64,000 nt of DNA from Bacteroidota bacterium (GCA_024642705.1 JAHEAQ010000002.1:27124-91123); one strand, 5' to 3'. Shown: positions 43,507 through 53,842, numbered from the stretch's first letter. Notes: generated from the sequence alone by a model not told the origin. Numbers and translations are program-made.

Positions 43507-44628
43507 TTAAGCTTTTAATGGTGGATTTTGCTCAATAAAACGGACAGCTTCATCTGGCTCATTGGTCAAGAATAACAATTTTTGGTAGTCTTGACCTTTC
43601 GAAAGTTGTTTCAAAGTAGGAAAAATGAAAGTATTGATTTCATAACGATCAGTTCCCAAAAAAACCATTGGGCTTAAATATCCGAAAGTTCCATAATGAT
43701 TTTGTGCAGCGTCCATAAATATTTCTTGTGTGGTACCAGCACTTCCAGGGGCATAAATTATTCCGTGAACACAAATTGCTAGGAGTGTATCTTCTCTAAT
43801 GCTATTTGAAAAATACTTGGCAATATGAGAAGCAAATAAATTGCTAGGTTCATGTCCATAAAACCAGGTGGGTATTGCTAAGCTTTCTTGACCATTAGGA
43901 TATTTTCCTAAAACTTCTAAGGCTGCGTTGGAATAGCCTAAATCTGCATAGTGCGGAGCTTTACTCAATATTTTGATTGCGTTGTCTAATTCTTTGGTCG
44001 ATCTTCCACCAAAATAGGCGCCAAGATTGGTAGCTTCCATAATTCCGGGGCCCCCGCCTGAAGCTACAAAATATCCTTTTTCACACATGCTTTTTGCTGC
44101 ATAAGCTGTCTTTAAATAAAATTCATCATTTCTGTGTGTCCCGTGGCCACCCATAAATCCGATTATTTTTTTTGCATAATTGCCAATATCATCAGGTTCA
44201 ATTAAAGTTCGAAGTGCATTATCAATAGCATGGTCATGAATTCTTTGCCACAATGATTCATTAATATTAGGGTTAAACCTGGTTTTATAAAAATGATTAT
44301 AAATTTGAAAATCTAGAGTGGTATTTTCATTCCCTTTAGTTTCTAATTCTTGCCAAGTATACAAGTTAGATCGATAAGGATTGTAAGGTTGTTCATTGTA
44401 ATAGGGGAGTATTACAGCCCTTGCTTCAAGCAATAATATTTGATCTTTTTCATTCAAAATGCAACCCATAAAAGTAATTGTATTCAATTTGAATTTTGAC
44501 CATTTTATTTTGATAGTACTCAAATCCAAATTTTGAAAAGTATAATTTTCAATAGAATTATCATTTTTCAACAGTATCTCAAATACTTTCTTATCATTTA
44601 TAAGCCTTGGATGGTCAGCAAATTTCAT
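43507..44628 (-). CDS. LOG-family (TIGR00730-like) Rossmann-fold protein
   Basis: A 373-residue protein whose C-terminal 220 residues hold the LOG fold: IIGFMGGHGTHRND, ASGGGPGIMEATNLGAYFGG and APGSAGTTQEIFMDAAQNHYG. The last corresponds to the PGGxGTxxE motif of cytokinin-nucleotide phosphoribohydrolases, with Ser replacing the second Gly and the catalytic Glu kept. The N-terminal 150 residues are an extra domain of unknown function. It probably hydrolyses a nucleotide 5'-monophosphate. It starts one base after the stop of the unknown helical protein gene, so the two are cotranscribed. Confidence 0.82.
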   Translation of the reverse strand: MKFADHPRLINDKKVFEILLKNDNSIENYTFQNLDLSTIKIKWSKFKLNTITFMGCILNEKDQILLLEARAVILPYYNEQPYNPYRSNLYTWQELETKGNENTTLDFQIYNHFYKTRFNPNINESLWQRIHDHAIDNALRTLIEPDDIGNYAKKIIGFMGGHGTHRNDEFYLKTAYAAKSMCEKGYFVASGGGPGIMEATNLGAYFGGRSTKELDNAIKILSKAPHYADLGYSNAALEVLGKYPNGQESLAIPTWFYGHEPSNLFASHIAKYFSNSIREDTLLAICVHGIIYAPGSAGTTQEIFMDAAQNHYGTFGYLSPMVFLGTDRYEINTFIFPTLKQLSKGQDYQKLLFLTNEPDEAVRFIEQNPPLKA

Positions 44629-44629
44629 A

Positions 44630-46063
44630 TTATACTAATTCCTTCATTTTTTCTAATAACCAATTTTTGGAAGCAACACTGTTATTTACTTCAAGTTGAG
44701 TGATCAATTTTGCAATTTTCTTTTTTGAAAATTCAAGTTTTATCATTTTCTCTACAAAACTGTTGAAATTTCCAAAAATCAATTTATGTTGATCTGGAAT
44801 ATTTTTATGCCGAATCAGAAAAATTTTGAATGCATTTACCGAAGAAATGGCTAAATCTTTGTTTTCCTGCTCATAATAAGCAATTATTAACATAAGCTTA
44901 GAATCTAGCGTATATACTAAATCATCAAATTCAACTTCATTCAATAAATCAATTAGGGTGTCATAATCTTTTTTAAACAACGCAACTCTAGCTGAATTGA
45001 ACTTAATAGCGTTGTCCCTGTATTTTAGATTTATCTTTTTAGCGAAAAGTTCAATAAAATCTTCGACCCATTTAATTTCCCCAAGTCTAAGGCCAATTAT
45101 GCATATATTACGAAAAGATGTAGGCGTAATTTCACCGTCGACAAGAAGTACGCCAAGCTCAAGACCTTCATTATAAATATTTAACAATTCATTATTAAAG
45201 CTTTTGTCACCTTTGTTAACTTTTCTGACACAATAATTCAAAGCAGCATCAAATATATGTTTTGCTTCCTGGTCTGGAAATAAAAACAAATTTTTTTGAA
45301 TTAGTTCTTTCAATTTATAGTAATGATCGGGATCTTCAGGTTCAATTGTAGTAAGGTAAATCTGATAGTAAATGCCAATGGTTGGAATATTGAAATATTT
45401 TTTGTTTTTCACCAATTCCACGATGTCGTGAATAAAAAGAAGTTCTATATCATGCTTTACTACATTTTTCCAAGATAACATTGAACAATAATACCTCAAT
45501 TTTTCAGCTATAAAAAAATAATCAAGATTGTCATTTATATCCTGAATATTATAAAATTGGATCTTAGTTTTAGAAGCAGATTTTTTTTCAAATTCACTGG
45601 TAAGGTTGAATCTATGCTTTTCTGCCATATATTGATAAAAATAATAGTTGGCATTTCGCTCAAGATGCCTTTCTGATAATCTCTCAGTGGTCTTGAGTAC
45701 AGAATTATAAAGTTCAGGAAGTTTATTGTCAATTACCGCTTCCAATAAATTGGTTGATTCTTGCAAAGGTTGGGATTTAAATTGCTCAATCGATAAAAAT
45801 TCTTCCAGTAGGCTTAATAAATCTGTGTTAAGTTTCCTGAATTTTGCATCCTTATATTTTTGAGTTGGAAATACATTGTTCCAGATTTGATCCTTTTCAA
45901 TTTCAATGGAGTTATTGTTTTTTATACTTTCTAAATAAAAATCAAATAAATTGGTAATGTTTTCATTCTGATTAAAATATGGAGAGTGAACAAATTTTTT
46001 AAACCTATTCAAATCATAAATACTAAGTCTAGATAGCGCTTTGTGAATCTTTAGATTTTGCAT
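44630..46063 (-). CDS. Conserved-looking helical protein of unknown function
   Basis: 477 residues, soluble and almost entirely helical, with many Lys, Asn, Leu and Ile. The opening LSRLSIYDLNRFKKFVHSPYFNQNE and the later repeated helix pairs suggest a TPR-like superhelix. I know similar long helical proteins in Saprospiria only as hypothetical. There is no signal peptide and no catalytic motif. It is transcribed with the LOG-family gene, which is the only hint about function. Confidence 0.6.
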   Translation of the reverse strand: MQNLKIHKALSRLSIYDLNRFKKFVHSPYFNQNENITNLFDFYLESIKNNNSIEIEKDQIWNNVFPTQKYKDAKFRKLNTDLLSLLEEFLSIEQFKSQPLQESTNLLEAVIDNKLPELYNSVLKTTERLSERHLERNANYYFYQYMAEKHRFNLTSEFEKKSASKTKIQFYNIQDINDNLDYFFIAEKLRYYCSMLSWKNVVKHDIELLFIHDIVELVKNKKYFNIPTIGIYYQIYLTTIEPEDPDHYYKLKELIQKNLFLFPDQEAKHIFDAALNYCVRKVNKGDKSFNNELLNIYNEGLELGVLLVDGEITPTSFRNICIIGLRLGEIKWVEDFIELFAKKINLKYRDNAIKFNSARVALFKKDYDTLIDLLNEVEFDDLVYTLDSKLMLIIAYYEQENKDLAISSVNAFKIFLIRHKNIPDQHKLIFGNFNSFVEKMIKLEFSKKKIAKLITQLEVNNSVASKNWLLEKMKELV

Positions 46064-46566
46064 AAATCCTTTTTTACTTTGAATCCATTTCTGTAACGTC
46101 CAATTTGTCTTTTGTTACTTTTAATTCTCATTCCAGTTAAATTCTTAAGTTAAGCAAATATCTAAAAGTTTTATTTAAAAATGGGTTAGATTAGAAATTG
46201 TGAACTAAATGCAATTTATTTTGGATAAATATATTCTCCTAAAATGCTTGAGTTTACATAGAAATAATATACTTTTTAACTCTGTGATGCGGAGTTATTA
46301 TTTATGGATAAAAATTGAAGCAGATTTAAATTTTTTTATCAAAAAAAATTCAATTTTTTTCAACAATTTTTTATAATATATTAAATATTAAGTTTATATG
46401 TAATCATTTTTTAATCAATTAGTTGATTTGCATTAGTTAAAAAGGTGTGAAAAATTAATGTATCCTAGAAGACAAAATTCATATTATTTATTTTCATATA
46501 TGATAGAATTCTATTTTATTCTTATTATCTTGTGTTCGAATTATAACCAAAATTAATCGCATTCCC
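46064..46566. other. Intergenic region before the dockerin/T9SS gene
   Basis: About 500 bases of AT-rich DNA between divergent genes. There is a weak 6-bp inverted repeat TAACTC/GAGTTA at 46277-46297 and several A and T tracts (46330-46385). Promoters of the two flanking genes are expected. No gene or RNA was seen. Confidence 0.5.
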
Positions 46567-49035
46567 ATGGCAAAAGTGACTTTTAGATCGCTTACACTAG
46601 GATTGGTAGCTTTACTAATGCTCCCTTTCTTTTGTCATGGACAATCCAATCCACAAAAACAATATCGTGATATTATTGACAAAGAATTTCATTATTCTGT
46701 AGTCAATTCTGCTGCTATGCCAACTGTTATTGGAGCACCAAGCAAAGGTATCCTATCATTTGAAGCAGATCCGGTTTCTCCTGATGTGTATCGATTTGAG
46801 TACAAACCAGGAAAAATTGAAGCACAAACTAAGGCTGTGATTGAATATTGGAAAAAAGATGATATAACTGGTGAATTAAAACCAGACTATACTACTTTCT
46901 TTTTCAGAATATCAAGGTCTTTGATTAGTTGCCAAGATGATAGAAGATTTATTTCTAAAAATCAATCCATTAACGGTATTCAAGTTTTAGAAAATGATTC
47001 CAGAACAGATGGACCTTTAGTTATTGACGGGATTGCCTATTCTGAAGGTGGAATTGCAACAATTAATGGTGAGACAATCGATTTCACACCTTTCCCTGAT
47101 TTTGTAGGAGATGCATTTGTTTATTATTCGGTTAGAGATACAAAAAATAAAGGTGGCACTGGATTACTTAAAATAAAAGTAATAGATGCAACTAGTGTTG
47201 CTAATTATGGAACAATTGATATCATTAGCTATGGGGGAATTCCTGTTGAGTTAGATTTGCCGTTTGATGGATTTCAAGTATCCGGTGAGGTTCAATATGG
47301 AAGTTTTGAATCTTATGGTGGTATTCAACAATTTATTCCAAGTGCCAATATTAATGCTTCTGAAACTTTCCAGATAGTAAAGAATAATATTGTTAGGGAT
47401 GTAAATGTTCAAATAATTAAAAAAGAACGATCTAACAGTTGGGTCATTGATGATATAGTTTATACATCTCAGGGAACTGAAGTTAATTTTGATGTAGACC
47501 AGAATGATTTGAAACACAATCAAACGATCACAAGTGCTTCACCTGAATTAATTCCAAATGCAGAGTCTGGGGTTTATTCTTACCTTCCTGAACCATATTT
47601 TCTAGGTAATAAGACATTTGAATATACTGTATTTAATGGTTTTGCTTCAGAAACCGGCAAGATATTCCTGAAAGTTAGTAATTTTTTCCCTCAGATTCAA
47701 TACGATTACAACTTTACTACCGTAGGGAATTCGGTTTTAGTCATTGATTACAAAATACCAATAAGTAATTTCAGTTTTGAATTAATAAGTGGACCTTCAA
47801 ATGGAGTTATTAACATAAATTCTGGAAATTCAACTATTGAAGTAGGATGTTCACAAATAGCTGGTAATAATTTAGTTTTATATCAGCCTGACTATAATTT
47901 TATAGGATCAGATGCATTTACGCTTAATTATTGTGTGGATGGGCTATGCCAAGAAGTGGAAGTGAAAGTGCAAGTAGTGCAAAACAATCTTGGCGATTGT
48001 GAATGTTATACAGGTTGCGTTTGGGCTGGAGATGCAAATAATGATGGGCTAGTGAATGTGGTAGATTTATTGTCCATGGCATATTCTTTGGGGGCATCTG
48101 GCGCACCTTCAGATTGGAATGGAGGCAGTGGCTGGATAGGACGAAAAACAGAAGATTGGAATGAATATCCTGTAAATGGAGCTAATCCAAAATTCGCAGA
48201 TGCTGACGGAAATGGAATTGTAGAGAAAGTAGATTTTAATGCAATTATAGAAAATTATGACAAAAACCATTCTTTGGTGCCACCTCAATTTTTAGATAAT
48301 AAGTCATATCCATTTACTCTAAAACCAGCGCAAGATACAATTTATATTGGGGATAGAATTGAATTTGAAATCGGAATAGGAAATGAAGCACATCCAGTAT
48401 TGGATGCTCATGGATTTGCTTTTTCGTTGGGAATGCCTGGTAATCTTGTCGATTCAAGTTCTGTTAATTTAGAATACTACACTAATTCTTGGTTAGCAAT
48501 TGATGAAGCAGTTTACGGTATGTATAAACAACTATATGATGGTTGGTTAGAAACTTCTGTTGCCAGACTAAGTTCTTTACCGAAAAGTGGAAAGGGACCA
48601 ATTGGCAAACTAGATTTTATAGTAGAAGAAGATGTAGTCGGCGGATTTAGGGTATCTGATGGTATTATTCCATTGAAAATATATATTAAGGAAGGTCAAG
48701 TTTTGTCATCTGATGGCCAGTTTGGAGCTTTGGAAGGGACTGAAGCTACTGTCTATTTAAATATTAAGAAGGAGAAATCAAGCAATGCTAAAGAGTCAAG
48801 ATTAATAGCATTCCCAAATCCTGCTACGGATATTCTGAATCTTCATATGAATGGCGGTCATGACATTCTTTCCTATGAAATGTATGATATGATGGGAAAA
48901 TTAGTAACGAAAGAAACTAACTTGGAGACAAGAAATACCTCAATTCATACTAGTACTTATACAAATGGAATTTATTTCTTGAAAGTGCAAACTACCTTTG
49001 GCCCGATCATAACTAAAGTTGAAATTTTAAAATAA
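46567..49035 (+). CDS. Secreted cadherin/dockerin-like protein with T9SS type A sorting domain
   Basis: An 822-residue exported protein; the signal peptide ends near FFCHGQ (residue 26). Residues of about 30-480 are repeated Ig/cadherin-like beta domains with phrases such as IDFTPFPDFVGDAFVYYSVRD and GSDAFTLNYCVDG. At about 485-565 lie two EF-hand-like dockerin segments, GDANNDGLVNVVDLLSMAY and DADGNGIVEKVDFNAII. A cohesin-like or beta domain follows, then the type A C-terminal signal FPNPATDILNLH to NGIYFLKV. It is probably a calcium-stabilised surface or matrix protein. No enzyme motif is visible. Confidence 0.83.
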   Translation: MAKVTFRSLTLGLVALLMLPFFCHGQSNPQKQYRDIIDKEFHYSVVNSAAMPTVIGAPSKGILSFEADPVSPDVYRFEYKPGKIEAQTKAVIEYWKKDDITGELKPDYTTFFFRISRSLISCQDDRRFISKNQSINGIQVLENDSRTDGPLVIDGIAYSEGGIATINGETIDFTPFPDFVGDAFVYYSVRDTKNKGGTGLLKIKVIDATSVANYGTIDIISYGGIPVELDLPFDGFQVSGEVQYGSFESYGGIQQFIPSANINASETFQIVKNNIVRDVNVQIIKKERSNSWVIDDIVYTSQGTEVNFDVDQNDLKHNQTITSASPELIPNAESGVYSYLPEPYFLGNKTFEYTVFNGFASETGKIFLKVSNFFPQIQYDYNFTTVGNSVLVIDYKIPISNFSFELISGPSNGVININSGNSTIEVGCSQIAGNNLVLYQPDYNFIGSDAFTLNYCVDGLCQEVEVKVQVVQNNLGDCECYTGCVWAGDANNDGLVNVVDLLSMAYSLGASGAPSDWNGGSGWIGRKTEDWNEYPVNGANPKFADADGNGIVEKVDFNAIIENYDKNHSLVPPQFLDNKSYPFTLKPAQDTIYIGDRIEFEIGIGNEAHPVLDAHGFAFSLGMPGNLVDSSSVNLEYYTNSWLAIDEAVYGMYKQLYDGWLETSVARLSSLPKSGKGPIGKLDFIVEEDVVGGFRVSDGIIPLKIYIKEGQVLSSDGQFGALEGTEATVYLNIKKEKSSNAKESRLIAFPNPATDILNLHMNGGHDILSYEMYDMMGKLVTKETNLETRNTSIHTSTYTNGIYFLKVQTTFGPIITKVEILK

Positions 49036-49260
49036 TTAATTTCACTTCTTCTATTCAATTTCTACTTATTTTACTTTTATCCTTAACTGATACTTTTTCA
49101 ACTTGTCAAAAAGTCAATTCGGGTCCATGGCATTTTCTTTCTTGTGCCATGCTTCAATAATAGGAGATGCGCAGATCAATTACTATAAATGTAATTAAGA
49201 AATAATACAGAATTGAATTGATGTAGATATTCTGTCGTCTTATATTGTATTTATTCTTCA

Positions 49261-49302
49261 TTAAAAGTTTCAACAGAATAAGTATCCCATTGAAACTTTT
49301 AA
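49261..49302. terminator. Intrinsic terminator between convergent genes
   Basis: A 13-bp perfect stem TTAAAAGTTTCAA / TTGAAACTTTTAA with a 16-base loop. It lies in the 306-base gap between the T9SS type A gene (+) and the LytTR regulator (-); nothing else was seen in that gap. Confidence 0.7.
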
Positions 49303-49341
49303 AGGTAAGGGCAAATGATTTTCCGCATCAACATTCGCTTA

Positions 49342-50058
49342 TTAAAGTCTGTTGACATTGACAATTTCCAATAAATCATCACGATAGTTTTTTCCAATTG
49401 GCAATTGTTTGATTTTATCATTTTCAATTACTTCAACTGTATTGCCGACAATAGCTTTAATTTTATTAAGAGAAAGAATATAGGACCTATGTATTCTTTT
49501 AAATTGCTTTACGGGAAGTTTTTCCTCTAAACTTTTCATTGTTTGCAAAGTAATGACTCGCCCCTTTTCTAATCTAATAATTACATAATCTTTTAAGCCT
49601 TCAATGTATAAAATTTCATTGTAATTTACTTTGACTAATTTCTTATCTGCTTTTACAAAAAAGAATTCGTCCATTTCATTGTCTGGAATTGATTCTCTTG
49701 CAGATTTTATTTTTTCACTTGCTTTGTTGACTGCTTTCATAAAACGATCTAAGGAAATAGGCTTAACGAGATAATCCACAGCATCCATTTCAAAACCTTC
49801 AACGGCATAATTGGAATATGCGGTAGTAAATATTACAGCGGGAGGATTGGAAAGTGACTTGTAAAAATCAATTCCTGTTAATTGTGGCATTTGAATATCT
49901 AAAAAAATTAGATCCACCTTATGGTTTTTAATAGCTTCATTTGCTTCAAAAGCATTTTCGCATCTTTGAATCAAATTTATTTCTGGAAGTTGATCAATAA
50001 AAGTTTCTAAAACATCAAGAGCTAGAGGTTCATCATCAACTATAATAGCATTTATCAT
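49342..50058 (-). CDS. LytTR-family response regulator
   Basis: A 238-residue two-component regulator. The receiver domain (about 1-120) has the acidic pair DDE, phospho-acceptor D54 in LIFLDIQMP and the TTAYSNYAVEGF switch region. The LytTR DNA-binding domain (about 140-238) has FVKADKKLVKVNYNEILYIEG and RIHRSYILSLNKI. It lies 7 bases after its partner kinase gene. Target genes are unknown; the family often controls envelope or polysaccharide genes. Confidence 0.94.
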   Translation of the reverse strand: MINAIIVDDEPLALDVLETFIDQLPEINLIQRCENAFEANEAIKNHKVDLIFLDIQMPQLTGIDFYKSLSNPPAVIFTTAYSNYAVEGFEMDAVDYLVKPISLDRFMKAVNKASEKIKSARESIPDNEMDEFFFVKADKKLVKVNYNEILYIEGLKDYVIIRLEKGRVITLQTMKSLEEKLPVKQFKRIHRSYILSLNKIKAIVGNTVEVIENDKIKQLPIGKNYRDDLLEIVNVNRL

Positions 50059-50065
50059 AATAATT

Positions 50066-51130
50066 TTATATTTGGTTATTCAATTTTATTTTTAATTCAA
50101 TACAGTAGTTGTTTGGATTATCCTGTATGATTAATTTGTGCTTATTAGGATACAAAAGATTCAGTCTCCTTCGTACATTAACTAATCCAATTCCTCCACT
50201 TTTTTTTCCATATGGTTTTGGAGCGGCTTCAGTTTTACTATTTTCAATTGAAAAATCTACTTCATTGTCCAAAATTTTCAATAATATTTTAACATACCCA
50301 TCTTTAATTTGGTTATTAACGCCATGCTTAAAACTATTTTCTAAGAATGGGATAAAAATTAATGGAGCAATTTTTTGATTATTTATTACCCCTTCTACCA
50401 AAAAATCAATAGTTATATTTTTTTTCTGTCTTAATTTTTCGAGTTCTAGATAGTTTTCTAAATAATTGACTTCTTTTCTTAGTGGCACTTGCTCTTCATT
50501 GCATTCATACAGCATATAACGCATCATTTCTGATAACTTCAAAACGATTTCTGGAGCTTGCTCAGATTTTTTCAAAGTTAAAGCATAAAGATTATTAAGC
50601 GTATTAAAAAGGAAATGCGGGTTTATTTGTGTTTTAAGAAAATTCAGCTCAGTTTCTGTGTTCTTATGCTGTAATTCTAATTTTTCTACACTTCCTTTCT
50701 GCCAATCCAGAATTATCTGAAATATGGTTGACACTGCGCCATAAAATAATAAAGCAAAAAAAATAGATCCTTGTTTTGTAATGAAATAGCTTTGAACACT
50801 AGGTTGATCTGAAAATAATAGATAAAAAACTAGGGTTTTAATAGGTGTTAAAATTATTGCTGTTACAACTAACGCAACAGCATAATTTATTCCGCTTACT
50901 TCACGTAAATAATTAGGTATGAGATAATATAGGTTAAAGTATACAATAATAATATAGAATACAATACTTACCATTTCTCTAATAAGTGAGTAAATGGTGG
51001 TTTGCCGTGGGTCAATAATCAGAAATGCAATATATAATCCTAGCCAAAAAAGAATATGGAATAGCGTATCCTTTTTTGCCCAATCTGGAATATTTATTTT
51101 CAAATCTGTTTTCACACTCATACCAATCAT
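50066..51130 (-). CDS. LytS/YehU-type sensor histidine kinase
   Basis: 354 residues. Four hydrophobic helices (about 23-40, 50-72, 82-105, 120-140) precede a short coiled coil. The His_kinase domain has phospho-acceptor H172 in QINPHFLFNTLNNLYAL. The ATPase part contains PLIFIPFLENSFKHGV (N box) and GGIGLVNVRRRL. There is no extracellular sensor domain, so a membrane-embedded signal is likely. Met4 is an alternative start. It forms an operon with the LytTR regulator. Confidence 0.93.
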   Translation of the reverse strand: MIGMSVKTDLKINIPDWAKKDTLFHILFWLGLYIAFLIIDPRQTTIYSLIREMVSIVFYIIIVYFNLYYLIPNYLREVSGINYAVALVVTAIILTPIKTLVFYLLFSDQPSVQSYFITKQGSIFFALLFYGAVSTIFQIILDWQKGSVEKLELQHKNTETELNFLKTQINPHFLFNTLNNLYALTLKKSEQAPEIVLKLSEMMRYMLYECNEEQVPLRKEVNYLENYLELEKLRQKKNITIDFLVEGVINNQKIAPLIFIPFLENSFKHGVNNQIKDGYVKILLKILDNEVDFSIENSKTEAAPKPYGKKSGGIGLVNVRRRLNLLYPNKHKLIIQDNPNNYCIELKIKLNNQI

Positions 51131-51306
51131 TAATCTGTAAATAACATAAATTCGTTCTCAGGAATTATATTTTTCGATAAAAGTAAACGTAGAATCGATG
51201 TAATGAACTCTTAAGGAACTTTATAACTTGTTTGTAATTTACAATTACAGAAAATATAAATTTACTTAGAAAGTAACTAAAATATTAGTTTTTTGCTTCT
51301 TATTTG

Positions 51307-51314
51307 TACTTTTG
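51307..51314 (+). promoter_or_regulatory. Promoter -7 element of the QueD/FolE/FabD operon
   Basis: TACTTTTG matches the Bacteroidota -7 consensus TAnnTTTG and ends 19 bases before the ATG of the first gene. No convincing -33 element was found at the normal distance. Confidence 0.45.
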
Positions 51315-51333
51315 CGAAGCTTAAGCAAAATAG

Positions 51334-51750
51334 ATGGTTTACCTAACAAGAATAGAAAAATTTAATGCTGCTCACAAACTTTGGATTAAAGATTGGAGTG
51401 AAGAGAAGAATTTCGAAGTTTTTGGAAAATGTGCTAATAAAAATTGGCATGGACATAATTACAAATTGGAAATTACTGTAAAAGGAAATCCTGATCCGAT
51501 AACTGGTTTTCTAATTGATGCAAAAAAGCTTAGCAAAATTATTATAGAAAAAATAATTGATAAAGTTGATCATTCTAATTTAAATTTGGATGTAGATTTC
51601 ATTCCAAACAATATAATGCCTACCACCGAAAATCTGGTTATTTTATTTTGGAATGAACTAGAAGCCCATCTCAATAGTTGTACTTTACATTGTGTTAAAT
51701 TAATAGAAACTGACACCATTTATGCTGAATATTTTGGTGAAAAAAATTAA
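51334..51750 (+). CDS. 6-pyruvoyl-tetrahydropterin / 6-carboxytetrahydropterin synthase (QueD-like)
   Basis: A 138-residue T-fold enzyme. Zinc ligands are H14 in NAAHKL plus H39 and H41 in WHGHNY; the catalytic Cys is C33 in FGKC. The late segment LIETDTIYAEYF has the conserved Glu for pterin anchoring. It converts dihydroneopterin triphosphate to a tetrahydropterin, for queuosine or another pterin cofactor. The folE gene, which makes its substrate, starts three bases after the stop. Confidence 0.9.
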   Translation: MVYLTRIEKFNAAHKLWIKDWSEEKNFEVFGKCANKNWHGHNYKLEITVKGNPDPITGFLIDAKKLSKIIIEKIIDKVDHSNLNLDVDFIPNNIMPTTENLVILFWNELEAHLNSCTLHCVKLIETDTIYAEYFGEKN

Positions 51751-51753
51751 AGT

Positions 51754-52350
51754 ATGTCCTACAAAAAAACAGAAGAATACGATAAAACTGCAACTGCATC
51801 ACTTTTAGAGAATTATAAAAACATTATAAGCGGGATTGGTGAAGATCTTAATAGGGATGGCTTACTAAAAACACCAGAAAGAGCTGCAAAAGCTATGCAA
51901 TTCTTGACCCAAGGTTATGAATTAGATGCAGAAAAGATTTTGAAATCTGCATTGTTTCCTGAAGAATATAGTGAAATGGTTATTGTGAAAGATATAGAAG
52001 TGTATTCAATGTGTGAGCATCATATCCTCCCATTTTTTGGCAAAGCGCATGTAGCTTATATACCTAATGGAAATGTGGTAGGACTTAGTAAAATTCCAAG
52101 AATTGTAGATGTTTTTGCTCGAAGATTGCAAGTTCAAGAAAGACTTACTCATCAGATTTTAAATTGTATTCAAGATACATTAAATCCTTTGGGAGCTGCA
52201 GTGGTAATTGAAGCTAGACACATGTGTATGATGATGAGAGGAATAGAAAAGCAAAACTCAATTACAACAACCTCTGCGTTTACAGGGGAATTTAAAAATG
52301 TTGAAACAAGAAATGAATTTTTAAAACTATTATTTTCTGATAGGATTTAA
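51754..52350 (+). CDS. folE: GTP cyclohydrolase I
   Basis: A 198-residue enzyme making dihydroneopterin triphosphate from GTP, the first step of folate and pterin synthesis. It has the family motif blocks [39 protein letters not shown] (zinc Cys and His) and [10 protein letters not shown]. The length is normal. It is in one operon with the QueD-like gene upstream and fabD downstream (17-base gap). Confidence 0.97.
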   Translation: MSYKKTEEYDKTATASLLENYKNIISGIGEDLNRDGLLKTPERAAKAMQFLTQGYELDAEKILKSALFPEEYSEMVIVKDIEVYSMCEHHILPFFGKAHVAYIPNGNVVGLSKIPRIVDVFARRLQVQERLTHQILNCIQDTLNPLGAAVVIEARHMCMMMRGIEKQNSITTTSAFTGEFKNVETRNEFLKLLFSDRI

Positions 52351-52367
52351 AAACTAAAGTATTACAT

Positions 52368-53246
52368 ATGGTTGCATATATTTTCCCAGGACAAGGGGCA
52401 CAATTTGAAGGAATGGCTTTAGAACTTTATGAAAGTTCTGCAGAAGCTAAACGATTATTCGAATTAGCAAATGATATATTGGGTTTCAGAATATCTGATA
52501 TTATGATAAATGGGTCAGCGGATGACTTAACGCAAACTAAGGTCACTCAACCAGCTGTTTTTTTACATTCTGTTATTAAAGCTATTTTAGCAAAAGATAA
52601 ATTTCAGCCTAATTTTGTGGCAGGCCATTCTCTGGGAGAATTCAGTGCATTAACTGCTTCTGGAGCATTAAGTTTTGAAGATGGTCTTAGATTGGTGAGT
52701 AAAAGAGCTATTGCAATGCAGAAGGCTTGTGAAATGGAACCTTCAACCATGGCAGCAATTTTAGGGTTAGAAGATGAAGAAGTAGAAAAAATATGTTTTG
52801 GAATAGATGCTTTAGTTGTGCCTGCAAATTATAATTGCCCTGGTCAATTGGTTATTTCAGGAAGCATTGAAGGAATCAATGAAGCCATTAATAAATGCAC
52901 AGAAGCAGGAGCAAAGAGAGCTCTAGTATTGAGCGTTGGAGGAGCATTTCATTCTCCTTTTATGGAACCTGCAAGAGAAGAACTTGCAATAGCTATAGAA
53001 GAAGCATCTATCGTGCAACCTACTTGTCCAATTTTTCAAAATGTAGATGGTTTGCCTCAATTAAATCCAGCTATTATCAAAGAAAATTTGATAAAACAAT
53101 TAACAGCTCCAGTTAAATGGACTCAAACTATGCATAATATGCTTGCTAACGGTGTTGAATCTTTTGTTGAAGTTGGTGGAAATGGCAAAGTATTGACAGG
53201 GCTTATTAAAAAAGTAGACAGAAAAATACCTTGTGAGGCTCTCTAA
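52368..53246 (+). CDS. fabD: Malonyl-CoA:ACP transacylase
   Basis: 292 residues. It loads malonyl groups on acyl carrier protein for fatty acid synthesis. Nucleophile S88 is in GHSLGEF, the oxyanion region in FPGQGAQ, and the catalytic His in GGAFHSPFM. There is a normal VEVGGNGKVLTGL ending. The fold is full length. It lies between folE and the YqgE gene on a plus-strand run of close genes. Confidence 0.96.
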   Translation: MVAYIFPGQGAQFEGMALELYESSAEAKRLFELANDILGFRISDIMINGSADDLTQTKVTQPAVFLHSVIKAILAKDKFQPNFVAGHSLGEFSALTASGALSFEDGLRLVSKRAIAMQKACEMEPSTMAAILGLEDEEVEKICFGIDALVVPANYNCPGQLVISGSIEGINEAINKCTEAGAKRALVLSVGGAFHSPFMEPAREELAIAIEEASIVQPTCPIFQNVDGLPQLNPAIIKENLIKQLTAPVKWTQTMHNMLANGVESFVEVGGNGKVLTGLIKKVDRKIPCEAL

Positions 53247-53273
53247 GTCTATATTTGCATCATATAAATTTTT

Positions 53274-53837
53274 ATGGAATCAAATACCTCAATAAAACCA
53301 GGTAAATTATTAGTCGCAGAACCATTTATGATGGATCCCAATTTTAAAAGATCTGTTGTATTGTTATGTGAACATAATGACGAGCAAGGATCATTGGGTT
53401 TTGTCTTAAATAAGCCTCTAAAAATAAATGTGGAAGACCTTTTAGGTGATTTCCCTGAATTTGATTCTGAAGTTTATTTTGGAGGACCAGTCGCAACAGA
53501 TACCATTCATTATATTCATGATAAAGGAGATATATTGGATAATAGCGTAAAAATACACAATGGTGTCTATTGGGGTGGGGATTTTGAACAATTAAAATTT
53601 CTGATTAAAACAAAATTGATTAAGGAAGCGAACATTAGATTTTTTGTGGGCTACTCAGGATGGACAGAACATCAATTATTTGAAGAATTGGAAATTGGAT
53701 CCTGGATATTGGCAGATATGGATTCTAATTATTTATTTCATCATGCTAATGAAAACTTGTGGAAGCAAGTAATGGAAAACAAAGGGAGCTCCTTTGGTGT
53801 TATTGCCCAAATTTCTGAATCACATCGCTTGAACTAA
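53274..53837 (+). CDS. YqgE/AlgH family protein
   Basis: A 187-residue DUF179 protein. It begins KPGKLLVAEPFMMDPNFKRSVVLLCEHN, followed by GSLGFVLNKPL, VYFGGPV, FFVGYSGWTEHQLFEELE and SWI. The family is widespread and its biochemical function remains unclear, although it is linked to regulation in some proteobacteria. It sits 27 bases behind fabD and 5 bases before the ABC-F gene. Confidence 0.92.
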   Translation: MESNTSIKPGKLLVAEPFMMDPNFKRSVVLLCEHNDEQGSLGFVLNKPLKINVEDLLGDFPEFDSEVYFGGPVATDTIHYIHDKGDILDNSVKIHNGVYWGGDFEQLKFLIKTKLIKEANIRFFVGYSGWTEHQLFEELEIGSWILADMDSNYLFHHANENLWKQVMENKGSSFGVIAQISESHRLN

Positions 53838-53842
53838 AACTT

